5,846 nt of DNA, from positions 19,964 through 25,809 of the forward strand of contig FR882127.1 of the NCBI GenBank assembly GCA_000435635.1, read 5' to 3'. The stretch comes from Prevotella sp. CAG:1320. Its GTDB lineage: Bacteria; Bacteroidota; Bacteroidia; Bacteroidales; Bacteroidaceae. How positions within the stretch are numbered: position 1 is the first letter of the stretch; every line of letters starts with the position of its first letter. A program made the translations under genes and the position numbers. The notes beneath the pieces were generated by a model. It ran no database searches, was not told where the DNA came from, and saw only the letters and a program-made list of their open reading frames with translations. Below, piece by piece: positions 1 to 5,846 of the stretch.

Positions 1-1185
1 GGCACCGGCCATGATGGCTCCCGTACCGTAACCAGCCAGCACATATTCGCTCACCCAAATGGGAATAGCCTCGCCCGTAAAGGGATTGATGGCGTAAGAG
101 CCTGTGAACACGCCCGTCACCTTGCGGTCGGAGATGCGGTCCAGCTCGGTGCGCTTCTTCACGTAGGAGAGATACTCATCGACCGCCGTTTGTTGCTCGG
201 CCGTGGTCACCTGGCTTACATATTCGCTCTCGGGAGCCAGCACCATGAAAGTAACGCCAAACATGGTATCGGCGCGGGTAGTGAAGATAGTGAAGCGAAC
301 GTCACTGTCCTTGACGCTGAATTCCACCTCCGTTCCCTCGGAGCGGCCTATCCAGTTACGTTGGGTTTCTTTCAGGCTGTCCGTCCAGTCTATGGTATCC
401 AGTCCGTCGAGCAAGCGTTGCGCGTAGGCCGACACACGCAAGCACCACTGGCGCATTTTCTTTTGCACAACGGGGAAACCTCCTCTTACGCTCACTCCGT
501 CTACCACTTCGTCGTTGGCCAACACCGTGCCCAGTCCGGCGCACCAGTTTACCATGGTCTCGCCCAAATAGGCGATACGGTAATTCATCAAGGTTTGTTG
601 TTGCTCCTTTTCGCCCATGCGCTTCCATTCATCAGCGGTGAAGCACAATTCTTCGCTTTGCGCCACGTCAAGTCCCTCAGTGCCTTTCTCCTCGAAGTGC
701 TTTATGAGCTTGGAAATGGGCTGGGCTTTCTGGCAGGAATTGCAATAGAAGCTGTCAAACATCTTCTGGAAAGCCCATTGCGTCCACTTATAGTAGACAG
801 GGTCGCAAGTGCGCACTTCCCGTTCCCAGTCGAAACAGAAACCTATCTTGTCCAGCTGCTCCCGGTAGTGGTTGATGTTCTCGGTCGTGGTCTTCTCCGG
901 ATGTTGCCCTGTTTGTATGGCATATTGCTCCGCGGGCAGTCCGTAAGCGTCATAACCCATGGGATTGAGCACGTTGAAACCTTGCAGTCTTTTATAGCGG
1001 GCATAGATATCACTGGCGATGTAGCCCAGTGGGTGTCCCACATGCAGTCCTGCCCCAGAGGGGTAAGGAAACATGTTGAGCACGTAGTATTTCTCTTTCG
1101 TCTTGTCCTCGGTCACGCGATAGGTTTTTCTTTCTACCCATCTGCGTTGCCATTTTTTTTCGATTTCCCTGAAATTGTATTCCAT
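1..1185 (-). CDS. leuS: Leucyl-tRNA synthetase, N-terminal part (gene cut by left edge)
   Basis: Class I aminoacyl-tRNA synthetase that charges tRNA-Leu with leucine in the cytoplasm. The window holds residues 1-395, under half of a normal LeuS. The ATG at 1185-1183 opens with [16 protein letters not shown], the usual LeuS N-terminus. The HIGH ATP-binding motif appears as HVGH at residues 48-51 after FPYPSGAGL, followed by the typical [17 protein letters not shown] block (74-90). The CP1 editing domain begins after the [16 protein letters not shown] segment; its threonine-rich motif is TTRADTMFG (302-310), and GYGTGAIMA lies at 385-393. The KMSKS loop and anticodon-binding domain lie outside the window. 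At the very edge the protein reads AIMAGA where the family has AIMAVPAHD, consistent with one extra C at positions 5-6 (see findings). It is transcribed divergently from mutS, with no clear Shine-Dalgarno sequence. Confidence 0.96.
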   Translation of the reverse strand, partial: MEYNFREIEKKWQRRWVERKTYRVTEDKTKEKYYVLNMFPYPSGAGLHVGHPLGYIASDIYARYKRLQGFNVLNPMGYDAYGLPAEQYAIQTGQHPEKTTTENINHYREQLDKIGFCFDWEREVRTCDPVYYKWTQWAFQKMFDSFYCNSCQKAQPISKLIKHFEEKGTEGLDVAQSEELCFTADEWKRMGEKEQQQTLMNYRIAYLGETMVNWCAGLGTVLANDEVVDGVSVRGGFPVVQKKMRQWCLRVSAYAQRLLDGLDTIDWTDSLKETQRNWIGRSEGTEVEFSVKDSDVRFTIFTTRADTMFGVTFMVLAPESEYVSQVTTAEQQTAVDEYLSYVKKRTELDRISDRKVTGVFTGSYAINPFTGEAIPIWVSEYVLAGYGTGAIMAGA

Positions 1186-1228
1186 TGTCGTCTTGTTGTT
1201 GTTTTCTTCTCTATTGTGGTCAGTCCCC

Positions 1229-1249
1229 TACCCTTTTGGAGAAAGGGTA
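1229..1249 (-). promoter_or_regulatory. Hairpin in the leuS 5' leader
   Basis: A perfect 8-bp inverted repeat (TACCCTTT / AAAGGGTA) encloses a 5-base loop. It lies 44-64 bases upstream of the leuS ATG and just downstream of the predicted leuS transcription start, so it should form near the 5' end of the leuS mRNA. No U-tract follows on either strand, which argues against an intrinsic terminator. A role in mRNA stability or translation is possible but is inference only. I see no T-box-like elements. Confidence 0.5.
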
Positions 1250-1264
1250 CACCAATTCAACTTG

Positions 1265-1295
1265 CAAAGATAGCGGAAAACGGGGACATGGCAAA
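1265..1295 (-). promoter_or_regulatory. Bacteroidetes-type promoter for leuS
   Basis: Read on the minus strand, TTTG (1295-1292) is followed after exactly 19 bp by TATCTTTG (1272-1265). This is a full match to the primary-sigma consensus of Bacteroidetes, TTTG-N19-TAnnTTTG. Transcription would start a few bases downstream, near 1258-1260, giving a leader of roughly 70 bases before the leuS ATG. The spacing is identical to that of the mutS promoter in the same gap. This is a pattern match, with no direct evidence of activity. Confidence 0.75.
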
Positions 1296-1359
1296 ACAAA
1301 ACCCCATAAACTTGCCCTTAAGCCGAGGCTTTTGTCCAGGGTAGCCGTGGAGGAGGTGG

Positions 1360-1447
1360 GGAATCATCTTAGACTATTCCTGGAATCATCTTACTCTATT
1401 CCCGGAATCATCTAAGACCATTCCCAGAATCGTCTTACATGATTCCC
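1360..1447. repeat. Array 1: four tandem 22-bp dyad repeats, leuS-mutS gap
   Basis: Four contiguous units of exactly 22 bp start at 1360, 1382, 1404 and 1426. Each has the form GGAAT-N11-ATTCC plus one linking base, with a CTTAG or CTAAG core at or near the centre. Each unit is thus an imperfect 21-bp palindrome, and each junction (ATTCC-N-GGAAT) is also an inverted repeat. Unit 4 is the most diverged, starting AGAATCGTC. The array lies between the two divergent promoters and overlaps neither. There are no unique spacers between repeated parts, so it is not a CRISPR. It shares its period with the two arrays downstream of mutS. Confidence 0.9.
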
Positions 1448-1520
1448 CACTTCCCTGGCGCATATCTTGAGGCTAGCCTACAGCGAGGGCGACGATTGAG
1501 GCGGTTTTTCCCGCGAGTAT

Positions 1521-1551
1521 TTTGCCATTTGGCGATATTTCATTACCTTTG
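1521..1551 (+). promoter_or_regulatory. Bacteroidetes-type promoter for mutS
   Basis: TTTG (1521-1524) is followed after exactly 19 bp by TACCTTTG (1544-1551), matching TTTG-N19-TAnnTTTG. The transcription start would fall near 1556-1558, leaving a leader of only about 16-18 bases before the ATG at 1574. That short leader lacks a Shine-Dalgarno sequence, as is common in Bacteroidetes. The promoter position also decides the mutS start, because the open frame upstream of it would not be transcribed from here. Confidence 0.75.
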
Positions 1552-1573
1552 CCTGTCCAAAACAAGTGCTTCC

Positions 1574-4276
1574 ATGGCAGAGAAAGACAAGACACAGACC
1601 CCCATGATGAGACAGTTTTTCGAGATGAAATCCAAGCATCCCGACGCGATGTTGCTGTTTCGTTGTGGCGACTTTTATGAAACCTATTGCCAAGACGCTA
1701 TCGAGGCTTCCGCCATACTTGGCATTACGCTTACCCGCAGAAGCAATACCGGACAGGCGCAAGCCATTGAGATGGCCGGCTTTCCCCACCATGCCCTTGA
1801 CACCTATCTGCCCAAACTTATCAGGGCGGGCAAGCGCGTGGCCATCTGCGACCAACTGGAAGACCCCAAGAAGAAACGCCTGCAGCTGAAGGGAAAGAAA
1901 GGGCTGACCGAGGAAGACCGCATGGTGAAGCGGGGCATCACTGAGCTGGTGACCCCGGGAGTGGCCATGGGCGACAACGTGTTGAACTACAAGGAGAACA
2001 ACTTCCTGGCCGCCGTCCACTTCGGCAAGGCGGCCTGCGGCGTGAGTTTCCTTGACATTTCCACGGGAGAGTTCCTCACGGGCGAGGGCAGCTATGACTA
2101 CGTGGAGAAGCTCCTGGCCAATTTCCAGCCCAAGGAAGTGCTTTACGACCGCTCCAGGAAGCGGGACTTCGAGCAGTACTTCGGCACGCGTTATTGCGTT
2201 TTCGAATTGGATGACTGGGTATTTACCGAGCAGACGGCCAAGCAAAAGCTATTGAAGCACTTCCGTACCCGCAACTTGAAAGGTTTTGGAGTAGACCATT
2301 TGAAGAACGGCATCATAGCGGCGGGGGCCATCATGCAATACCTGGAGATTACCCAACATACCCGCATCGGTCACATCACCGCCATTTCCCGCATAGAGGA
2401 AGAGCGCTACGTGAGGATGGACAAGATTACCATAGAGGGAGAGCGTTACGTGAGGATGGACAAGTTTACCATCCGCAGCCTGGAGTTGATAGACACTATG
2501 CAGGAAGACGGCACCTCGCTGCTGGACGTAGTAGACCGCACCATCACGCCCATGGGAGGCCGCATGCTAAGGCGATGGCTTGTCTTTCCGCTAAAGGACG
2601 TGAAGCCTATCAACGAGAGATTGGACGTGGTGGAGTATTTTTACCGCCAACCAGAGTTCAAGGACTTGGTGGAGGAGCAATTACATCGTGTTGGCGACCT
2701 GGAGCGCATCATCTCCAAGGTAGCGGTAGGACGTGTTTCCCCCAGGGAGGTCGTACAGCTCAAGAACGCCCTGAACGCTATCCGCCCCGTGAAGTCGGCC
2801 TGTCAAAGCGCGGACAACGAGGCGCTCAAGAGGGTAGGGGAACAACTCAATCTTTGTGACAGCCTGCGGGAAAGGATAGAAGCCGAGATAGTGGCAGACC
2901 CGCCCCAATTGGTCAACAAGGGAGACGTGATTGCCACGGGTTACAGCGAGGAGCTGGACCAGCTGCGCGCCATCAGCCGCCATGGCAAGGACTATCTCTT
3001 GAAAATACAGGAGAGGGAAGTGGAACAGACGGGCATCGCCAGCCTGAAAGTAGGCTACAACAACGTGTTCGGCTATTACCTGGAGGTGCGCAACACTTAT
3101 AAGCACCTTGTGCCGCCCGACTGGATCAGGAAGCAGACCTTGGCGCAGGCGGAACGATACATCACGCCCGAGCTAAAGGAATACGAGGAAAAAATCTTGG
3201 GAGCCGACGAGAAGATACTGGCACTGGAGGCGAGCCTTTTCAACGAGCTGGTGATGGCCATGCAGGAGTATATCCCGCAGATACAAATCAACGCCACCCG
3301 CGTGGCGTTCCTCGACTGCCTGCTCTCTTTCGCCAACACTTCCAAGGAGCATCACTATGTGCGCCCGGCGGTAGATGACTCTACGGTCATCGACATCATA
3401 CAGGGCAGGCATCCCGTGATAGAGACCCAGCTGCCGATAGGGGAGCGTTACGTGCCCAACGATGTCTACCTGGACAGCGAAAAGCAGCAGATTATCATGA
3501 TTACCGGTCCCAACATGGCGGGTAAGTCCGCTTTGCTCCGTCAGACAGCCCTTATCGTGCTCCTGGCACAAGTAGGCTGCTACGTGCCCGCGGAAAGAGC
3601 TAACATCGGATTAGTGGACAAGATATTCACCCGTGTGGGTGCCAGCGACAACATTTCGCTGGGCGAATCCACTTTCATGGTGGAGATGACGGAGGCCGCC
3701 AACATACTCAACAATGCCACGCAGCGTTCCCTCGTGCTCTTCGATGAGTTGGGACGCGGTACTTCCACCTATGATGGCATTTCCATCGCGTGGGCTATCG
3801 TGGAGTATTTGCATGAGCATCCCGGCTCACAGGCACGCACGCTCTTCGCCACCCACTATCATGAGTTGAACGAGATGGAGAAGCATTTCCCCCGTATCAA
3901 GAACTATAACGTCAGCGTGAAGGAAGTGGACGGCAAGGTCATCTTCTTGCGCAAGCTGGAGCGGGGCGGCTCTGAGCACTCCTTCGGTATTCACGTGGCC
4001 GAGATAGCGGGCATGCCGCAAAGCATCGTCAAGCGTGCCAAGGTCATCCTGGCGCAGTTGGAGGCCGACAACGAGGGGGTAGGGGCCGTGGGAAGACCTG
4101 ATACCCGCCGTATACAGCAACCCGAGGAGGGCATGCAGCTCTCCTTCTTCCAGCTGGACGACCCCATCCTTTGCCAGATAAGGGACGAGATATTGGGCTT
4201 GGATATCAACAACCTCACGCCCGTGGAGGCGCTCAACAAGCTCAACGACATCAAGCGCATCGTGCAGGGGAAGTAG
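1574..4276 (+). CDS. mutS: DNA mismatch repair protein MutS
   Basis: Binds mismatches and small insertion/deletion loops in newly copied DNA and, driven by ATP, recruits MutL to start repair. The product is 900 aa. I chose the ATG at 1574 ([19 protein letters not shown]) because it sits just after a promoter match and before the conserved N-terminus; the ATG at 1439 would add 45 unrelated residues. The mismatch-reading Phe-X-Glu is F34-Y35-E36 in CGDFYETY. Connector and core/lever domains follow, then the clamp. The ATPase domain has Walker A GPNMAGKS (645-652), [11 protein letters not shown] (695-705), Walker B LVLFDE (720-725) followed by [10 protein letters not shown] (726-735), and FATHYHEL (758-765). 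QLSFF (855-859) resembles a beta-clamp binding motif, and the C-terminal helix region ([10 protein letters not shown], 881-890) is present. Oddity: residues 274-286 are repeated as 287-299. The gene converges on nrdG and appears monocistronic. Confidence 0.97.
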   Translation: MAEKDKTQTPMMRQFFEMKSKHPDAMLLFRCGDFYETYCQDAIEASAILGITLTRRSNTGQAQAIEMAGFPHHALDTYLPKLIRAGKRVAICDQLEDPKKKRLQLKGKKGLTEEDRMVKRGITELVTPGVAMGDNVLNYKENNFLAAVHFGKAACGVSFLDISTGEFLTGEGSYDYVEKLLANFQPKEVLYDRSRKRDFEQYFGTRYCVFELDDWVFTEQTAKQKLLKHFRTRNLKGFGVDHLKNGIIAAGAIMQYLEITQHTRIGHITAISRIEEERYVRMDKITIEGERYVRMDKFTIRSLELIDTMQEDGTSLLDVVDRTITPMGGRMLRRWLVFPLKDVKPINERLDVVEYFYRQPEFKDLVEEQLHRVGDLERIISKVAVGRVSPREVVQLKNALNAIRPVKSACQSADNEALKRVGEQLNLCDSLRERIEAEIVADPPQLVNKGDVIATGYSEELDQLRAISRHGKDYLLKIQEREVEQTGIASLKVGYNNVFGYYLEVRNTYKHLVPPDWIRKQTLAQAERYITPELKEYEEKILGADEKILALEASLFNELVMAMQEYIPQIQINATRVAFLDCLLSFANTSKEHHYVRPAVDDSTVIDIIQGRHPVIETQLPIGERYVPNDVYLDSEKQQIIMITGPNMAGKSALLRQTALIVLLAQVGCYVPAERANIGLVDKIFTRVGASDNISLGESTFMVEMTEAANILNNATQRSLVLFDELGRGTSTYDGISIAWAIVEYLHEHPGSQARTLFATHYHELNEMEKHFPRIKNYNVSVKEVDGKVIFLRKLERGGSEHSFGIHVAEIAGMPQSIVKRAKVILAQLEADNEGVGAVGRPDTRRIQQPEEGMQLSFFQLDDPILCQIRDEILGLDINNLTPVEALNKLNDIKRIVQGK
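2393..2470 (+). repeat. In-frame 39-bp tandem duplication inside mutS
   Basis: Copy 1 (2393-2431) and copy 2 (2432-2470) are adjacent, in frame and differ at only 3 of 39 bases. They encode [13 protein letters not shown] (residues 274-286) and [13 protein letters not shown] (287-299). The block corresponds to the conserved entry into the MutS core/lever domain, of the type YxxMDxxTxRxLEL, which other MutS proteins have once. Copy 2 runs directly into IRSLELI and so looks like the functional copy; copy 1 would form an insertion in the connector-core linker. Confidence 0.93.
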
Positions 4277-4286
4277 CGGAGGGGCT

Positions 4287-4400
4287 TGCGGAACAAGTTG
4301 TTTCGCTCATGGAAATAACTTGTTTCGCAAGGCAATTCAACTTGTTTTGCCCGCGAAAACAACTTAAATTGATGAGCGAAATAACTTGTTTTGTTTTCCC
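4287..4400. repeat. Array 2: five tandem 22-bp dyad repeats after mutS
   Basis: Units with the core AACTTGTTT(C/T)G recur at exactly 22-bp intervals, with dyad centres at 4297, 4319, 4341, 4363 and 4385. The clearest dyads are AACAA-G-TTGTT in unit 1 and GAAATAA-C-TTGTTTC in unit 2 (one mismatch). Unit 4 is decayed (AACTTAAATTG). The array begins about 10 bp after the mutS stop. Unit 1 can fold as GCGGAAC / GTTTCGC with a 5-base loop, so it might help terminate mutS transcription, although no U-tract follows directly. Confidence 0.85.
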
Positions 4401-4488
4401 TTCTAGTCACGAAGGCTGATGATACTAGTTTCGTTGGCCATTGAAACTAGTTTCGTTGCTTCTTGAAACTAGTATCATTTTCCATCCT
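4401..4488. repeat. Array 3: four tandem 22-bp repeats with GAAACTAGTTTC core
   Basis: Four units of exactly 22 bp have CTAG at 4403, 4425, 4447 and 4469. Unit 3 is centred on the perfect 12-bp palindrome GAAACTAGTTTC; units 2 and 4 carry GATACTAGTTTC and GAAACTAGTATC, and unit 1 is degenerate (TTCTAGTCACG). Units 2 and 3 match at 17 of 22 positions. The core differs from that of array 2 mainly by one base (AACTAGTTTCG against AACTTGTTTCG), and the two arrays abut with an 18-bp step between CTWG cores in place of 22. The array ends 18 bp beyond the nrdG stop codon, so it may also shape the nrdG 3' end. Confidence 0.87.
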
Positions 4489-4506
4489 TATCTTGCCTCG
4501 TATTGT

Positions 4507-4974
4507 CTACGGCTTCCAAAAGCGGTAGGTGATGTCGTTGAATTGGTCACTGGCGGCTCTCTTGTAGAGTCGCTGGTTGGTGGTGGGCTGCTTCAGGCTG
4601 CCTAGGTGGGCGATGTAAGGCCCAAGCTTAATGTAATCGAAGTCGGACTTGTTGACCACGGAAGGTATGCGGATACGCCCGCTATACCACGCCACTTTCA
4701 GTTGGGGATGCTTTTCGTGCAGGTATTTAGCCAACTGGTTGACGCTTTCCGGCTCCGCGTCTCCTCCCATGAAGCAAACACAAGTGATATCTTTGCCATA
4801 TTCTCCCACGAAATCATCCAATACCGGTGGGGTGAGGGGCGTACCTATATCATCCCAGAGGAAATGGCTGTGGCAGCCCGGGCAATGGCAGGGGCAATTG
4901 GATATGTTGACGGCCAGCGTTACTTCATCGGGTATTTCCTGGAACACCACACCCGTATTGACATATTTCAACAT
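4507..4974 (-). CDS. nrdG: Anaerobic ribonucleotide reductase activating protein (NrdG)
   Basis: Radical SAM enzyme that uses a [4Fe-4S] cluster and S-adenosylmethionine to create the glycyl radical on NrdD. The product is 155 aa, normal for NrdG, which is a minimal radical SAM protein. The cluster motif CX3CX2C is C27, C31 and C34 in NCPCHCPGCHSHFLW; an additional Cys at 29 lies inside it. MGGDAEP (69-75) is the SAM-binding GG(E/D) motif, and DYIKLGPY (113-120) is a conserved late strand of the family. The ATG at 4974-4972 lies 16 bp after the nrdD stop, so the two are surely cotranscribed. There is no recognisable Shine-Dalgarno sequence; the upstream stretch is C-rich on the coding strand. 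The gene ends with TAG at 4509-4507, facing the 3' end of mutS across the repeat arrays. Confidence 0.95.
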   Translation of the reverse strand: MLKYVNTGVVFQEIPDEVTLAVNISNCPCHCPGCHSHFLWDDIGTPLTPPVLDDFVGEYGKDITCVCFMGGDAEPESVNQLAKYLHEKHPQLKVAWYSGRIRIPSVVNKSDFDYIKLGPYIAHLGSLKQPTTNQRLYKRAASDQFNDITYRFWKP

Positions 4975-4990
4975 GATGGGGGTAGGGGGA

Positions 4991-5846
4991 TTATCGATTG
5001 ACGTTTTCCAGTTCCTTTTCCAAATCTTTTGGCTGCAAGCGATTTCCGCCCGCGTAGAAACGTCGGTGGGCTTCCTCCTGGCGGGCTGCCGAGAAGTTGC
5101 TTACCCGTTTCAGGTATCCGATGATGCGGGTCATGTAGTCCACGTTCTTGCTGTGGCAGACGGGGCACTCCTTCAGGTAGCGCTTGTCTATGTGTCCGCA
5201 GTCGTTGCAGATGGTATTGGGTATGTTGAACGTGAAGTAATTGCATCCTTCCTTGGCCGCCACCTTCAGCAACTGTCGGTATTGCTGCTTGGAAAGGTGC
5301 TCGGAAAGGTTCATGTGCAGGGCCGAACCGCCCGTCAGGTGCTCTATATAGGGGGCGCCATGGAGCTTGAACTTGTCGATGATGTTGAGCGATTCGTCTT
5401 CCACCACATAGAAATAGCTGTTGTAGCAGTCGCGGGGCACGAAGTAACCATCCTCCCTGTCCCACTTGGCGTGCTTTACGCCCACGTTCTCGGCGGGTAT
5501 CATCTCGCAGTTGAAGAGTACGTCCTTGGAGCGATACTGCTTGTTGTACTTCTCTATCAAGCCCAATATGCCTTGCACGAAGTGGAGATAGTCGGGATTG
5601 TCGGTGATTTGCAAGCCCATGAACTCGGCCGCTTCTACCAGTCCGTTGATGCCGATGGTGAGATACTGGCGGCTGATGTTGATGTAGCCAGCGTCGAAGA
5701 GGGGCAGCATGCCGTGCTTTTGCAGTTCCTTCAGGTTCTCGTTGTAGGCCAGCTGCACTTTGTGGCAAGTGTCGATGATGTCGGCCAGGAACTCCAGGTA
5801 ATCCATTTTGTGGTTCACGGCGTACTGCACACAGCGGTTCAGGTTG
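4991..5846 (-). CDS. nrdD: Anaerobic ribonucleoside-triphosphate reductase, C-terminal part (gene cut by right edge)
   Basis: Class III glycyl-radical ribonucleotide reductase, which makes deoxyribonucleotides without oxygen. The window holds the last 284 residues; the frame runs off the right edge through NLNRCVQYAV, so the GTG at 5830 is internal and not a start. Numbering from the edge, LPLFDAGYINISRQYLTIGINGL (48-70) and IPAENVGVKHAKWD (116-129) belong to the catalytic barrel. A four-cysteine zinc site follows (C213, C216, C227, C230 in CNDC and CPVC). The glycyl-radical loop is RIIGYL with G243 as the expected radical residue, then RVSNFS. The TAA stop is at 4993-4991 and nrdG follows after 16 bp. 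The fragment alone does not tell me whether the enzyme uses formate or a thioredoxin-type reductant. Confidence 0.96.
   Translation of the reverse strand, partial: NLNRCVQYAVNHKMDYLEFLADIIDTCHKVQLAYNENLKELQKHGMLPLFDAGYINISRQYLTIGINGLVEAAEFMGLQITDNPDYLHFVQGILGLIEKYNKQYRSKDVLFNCEMIPAENVGVKHAKWDREDGYFVPRDCYNSYFYVVEDESLNIIDKFKLHGAPYIEHLTGGSALHMNLSEHLSKQQYRQLLKVAAKEGCNYFTFNIPNTICNDCGHIDKRYLKECPVCHSKNVDYMTRIIGYLKRVSNFSAARQEEAHRRFYAGGNRLQPKDLEKELENVNR

Larger units (their letters stand above)
1186..1573. other. Divergent intergenic region between leuS and mutS
   Basis: These 388 bases hold no convincing gene. From the leuS side they contain a leader hairpin, a minus-strand promoter, about 65 bases in which I see nothing definite, an array of four 22-bp repeats, a short stretch with a perfect 10-bp palindrome AGGCTAGCCT (1470-1479), and the plus-strand mutS promoter. 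The mutS reading frame stays open upstream to an ATG at 1439, but that ATG lies inside the repeat array and upstream of the promoter, so I treat the extension as chance. Confidence 0.85.

Noticed and set aside
1186..1264. T-box riboswitch in the leuS leader
   Set aside because: The leader is only about 70 bases, far too short for a T-box, and shows no specifier stem, T-box sequence or terminator.
190..1344. Plus-strand open frame of 384 codons opposite leuS
   Set aside because: It is antisense to a clear LeuS with conserved motifs, its translation resembles no family I know, and it runs through the leuS promoter and leader.
1360..1447. CRISPR array
   Set aside because: The whole 22-bp unit repeats with no unique spacers of spacer length, and no cas gene is present; the same holds for the arrays at 4287-4488.
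1470..1479. Perfect palindrome AGGCTAGCCT as a separate operator
   Set aside because: A single 10-bp palindrome is not enough to call a binding site; it is out of phase with array 1 and lies outside the promoter core.
1439..1573. N-terminal extension of MutS starting at the ATG at 1439
   Set aside because: The ATG lies in repeat array 1 and upstream of the mutS promoter, and the extra 45 residues do not look like MutS; the ATG at 1574 precedes the conserved N-terminus.
1478..2245. Minus-strand open frame of 255 codons opposite the mutS 5' end
   Set aside because: Shadow of MutS codons; no recognisable domain, and it lies wholly over conserved MutS sequence and its promoter.
4606..5001. Plus-strand open frame of 131 codons opposite nrdG
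   Set aside because: Antisense to NrdG, which carries an intact CX3CX2C motif; the plus-strand translation has no family features.
4991..5830. nrdD starting at the GTG at 5830
   Set aside because: The frame continues upstream to the window edge with sequence consistent with NrdD, and the catalytic N-terminal part of the enzyme must lie beyond the edge.

Overview
The window looks like an anaerobic member of the Bacteroidales (Bacteroides/Prevotella type). Three things suggest this. Both promoters I can find fit the Bacteroidetes pattern TTTG-N19-TAnnTTTG. None of the starts I can check has a convincing Shine-Dalgarno sequence. The LeuS, MutS and NrdD/NrdG proteins read like Bacteroidales versions, and the class III ribonucleotide reductase points to an anaerobic life. 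I cannot assign a genus or species.

Layout from left to right: (1) the 5' part of leuS (leucyl-tRNA synthetase) on the minus strand, cut by the left edge; (2) a divergent intergenic region of 388 bases holding a leuS promoter, a leader hairpin, four 22-bp tandem dyad repeats and a mutS promoter; (3) a complete mutS (mismatch repair ATPase, 900 aa) on the plus strand; (4) a convergent gap of 230 bases made largely of two further 22-bp tandem repeat arrays; (5) nrdG (activase of the anaerobic ribonucleotide reductase) on the minus strand; (6) the 3' part of nrdD (the reductase itself), 16 bp upstream of nrdG in the same operon and cut by the right edge.

The genes are housekeeping: translation, DNA repair and anaerobic dNTP synthesis. 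Only nrdD and nrdG work directly together, NrdG installing the glycyl radical on NrdD.

The unusual content is structural. All three intergenic arrays share an exact 22-bp period and a dyad-symmetric unit, although their sequences differ. They occur in both a divergent and a convergent gap, so they look more like a dispersed, palindromic intergenic repeat class than operators of one gene. Inside mutS there is an in-frame 39-bp tandem duplication (36 of 39 bases identical) that repeats a conserved 13-residue block at the start of the core/lever domain. At the left edge, leuS departs from the family's editing-site motif exactly as one extra base would cause.
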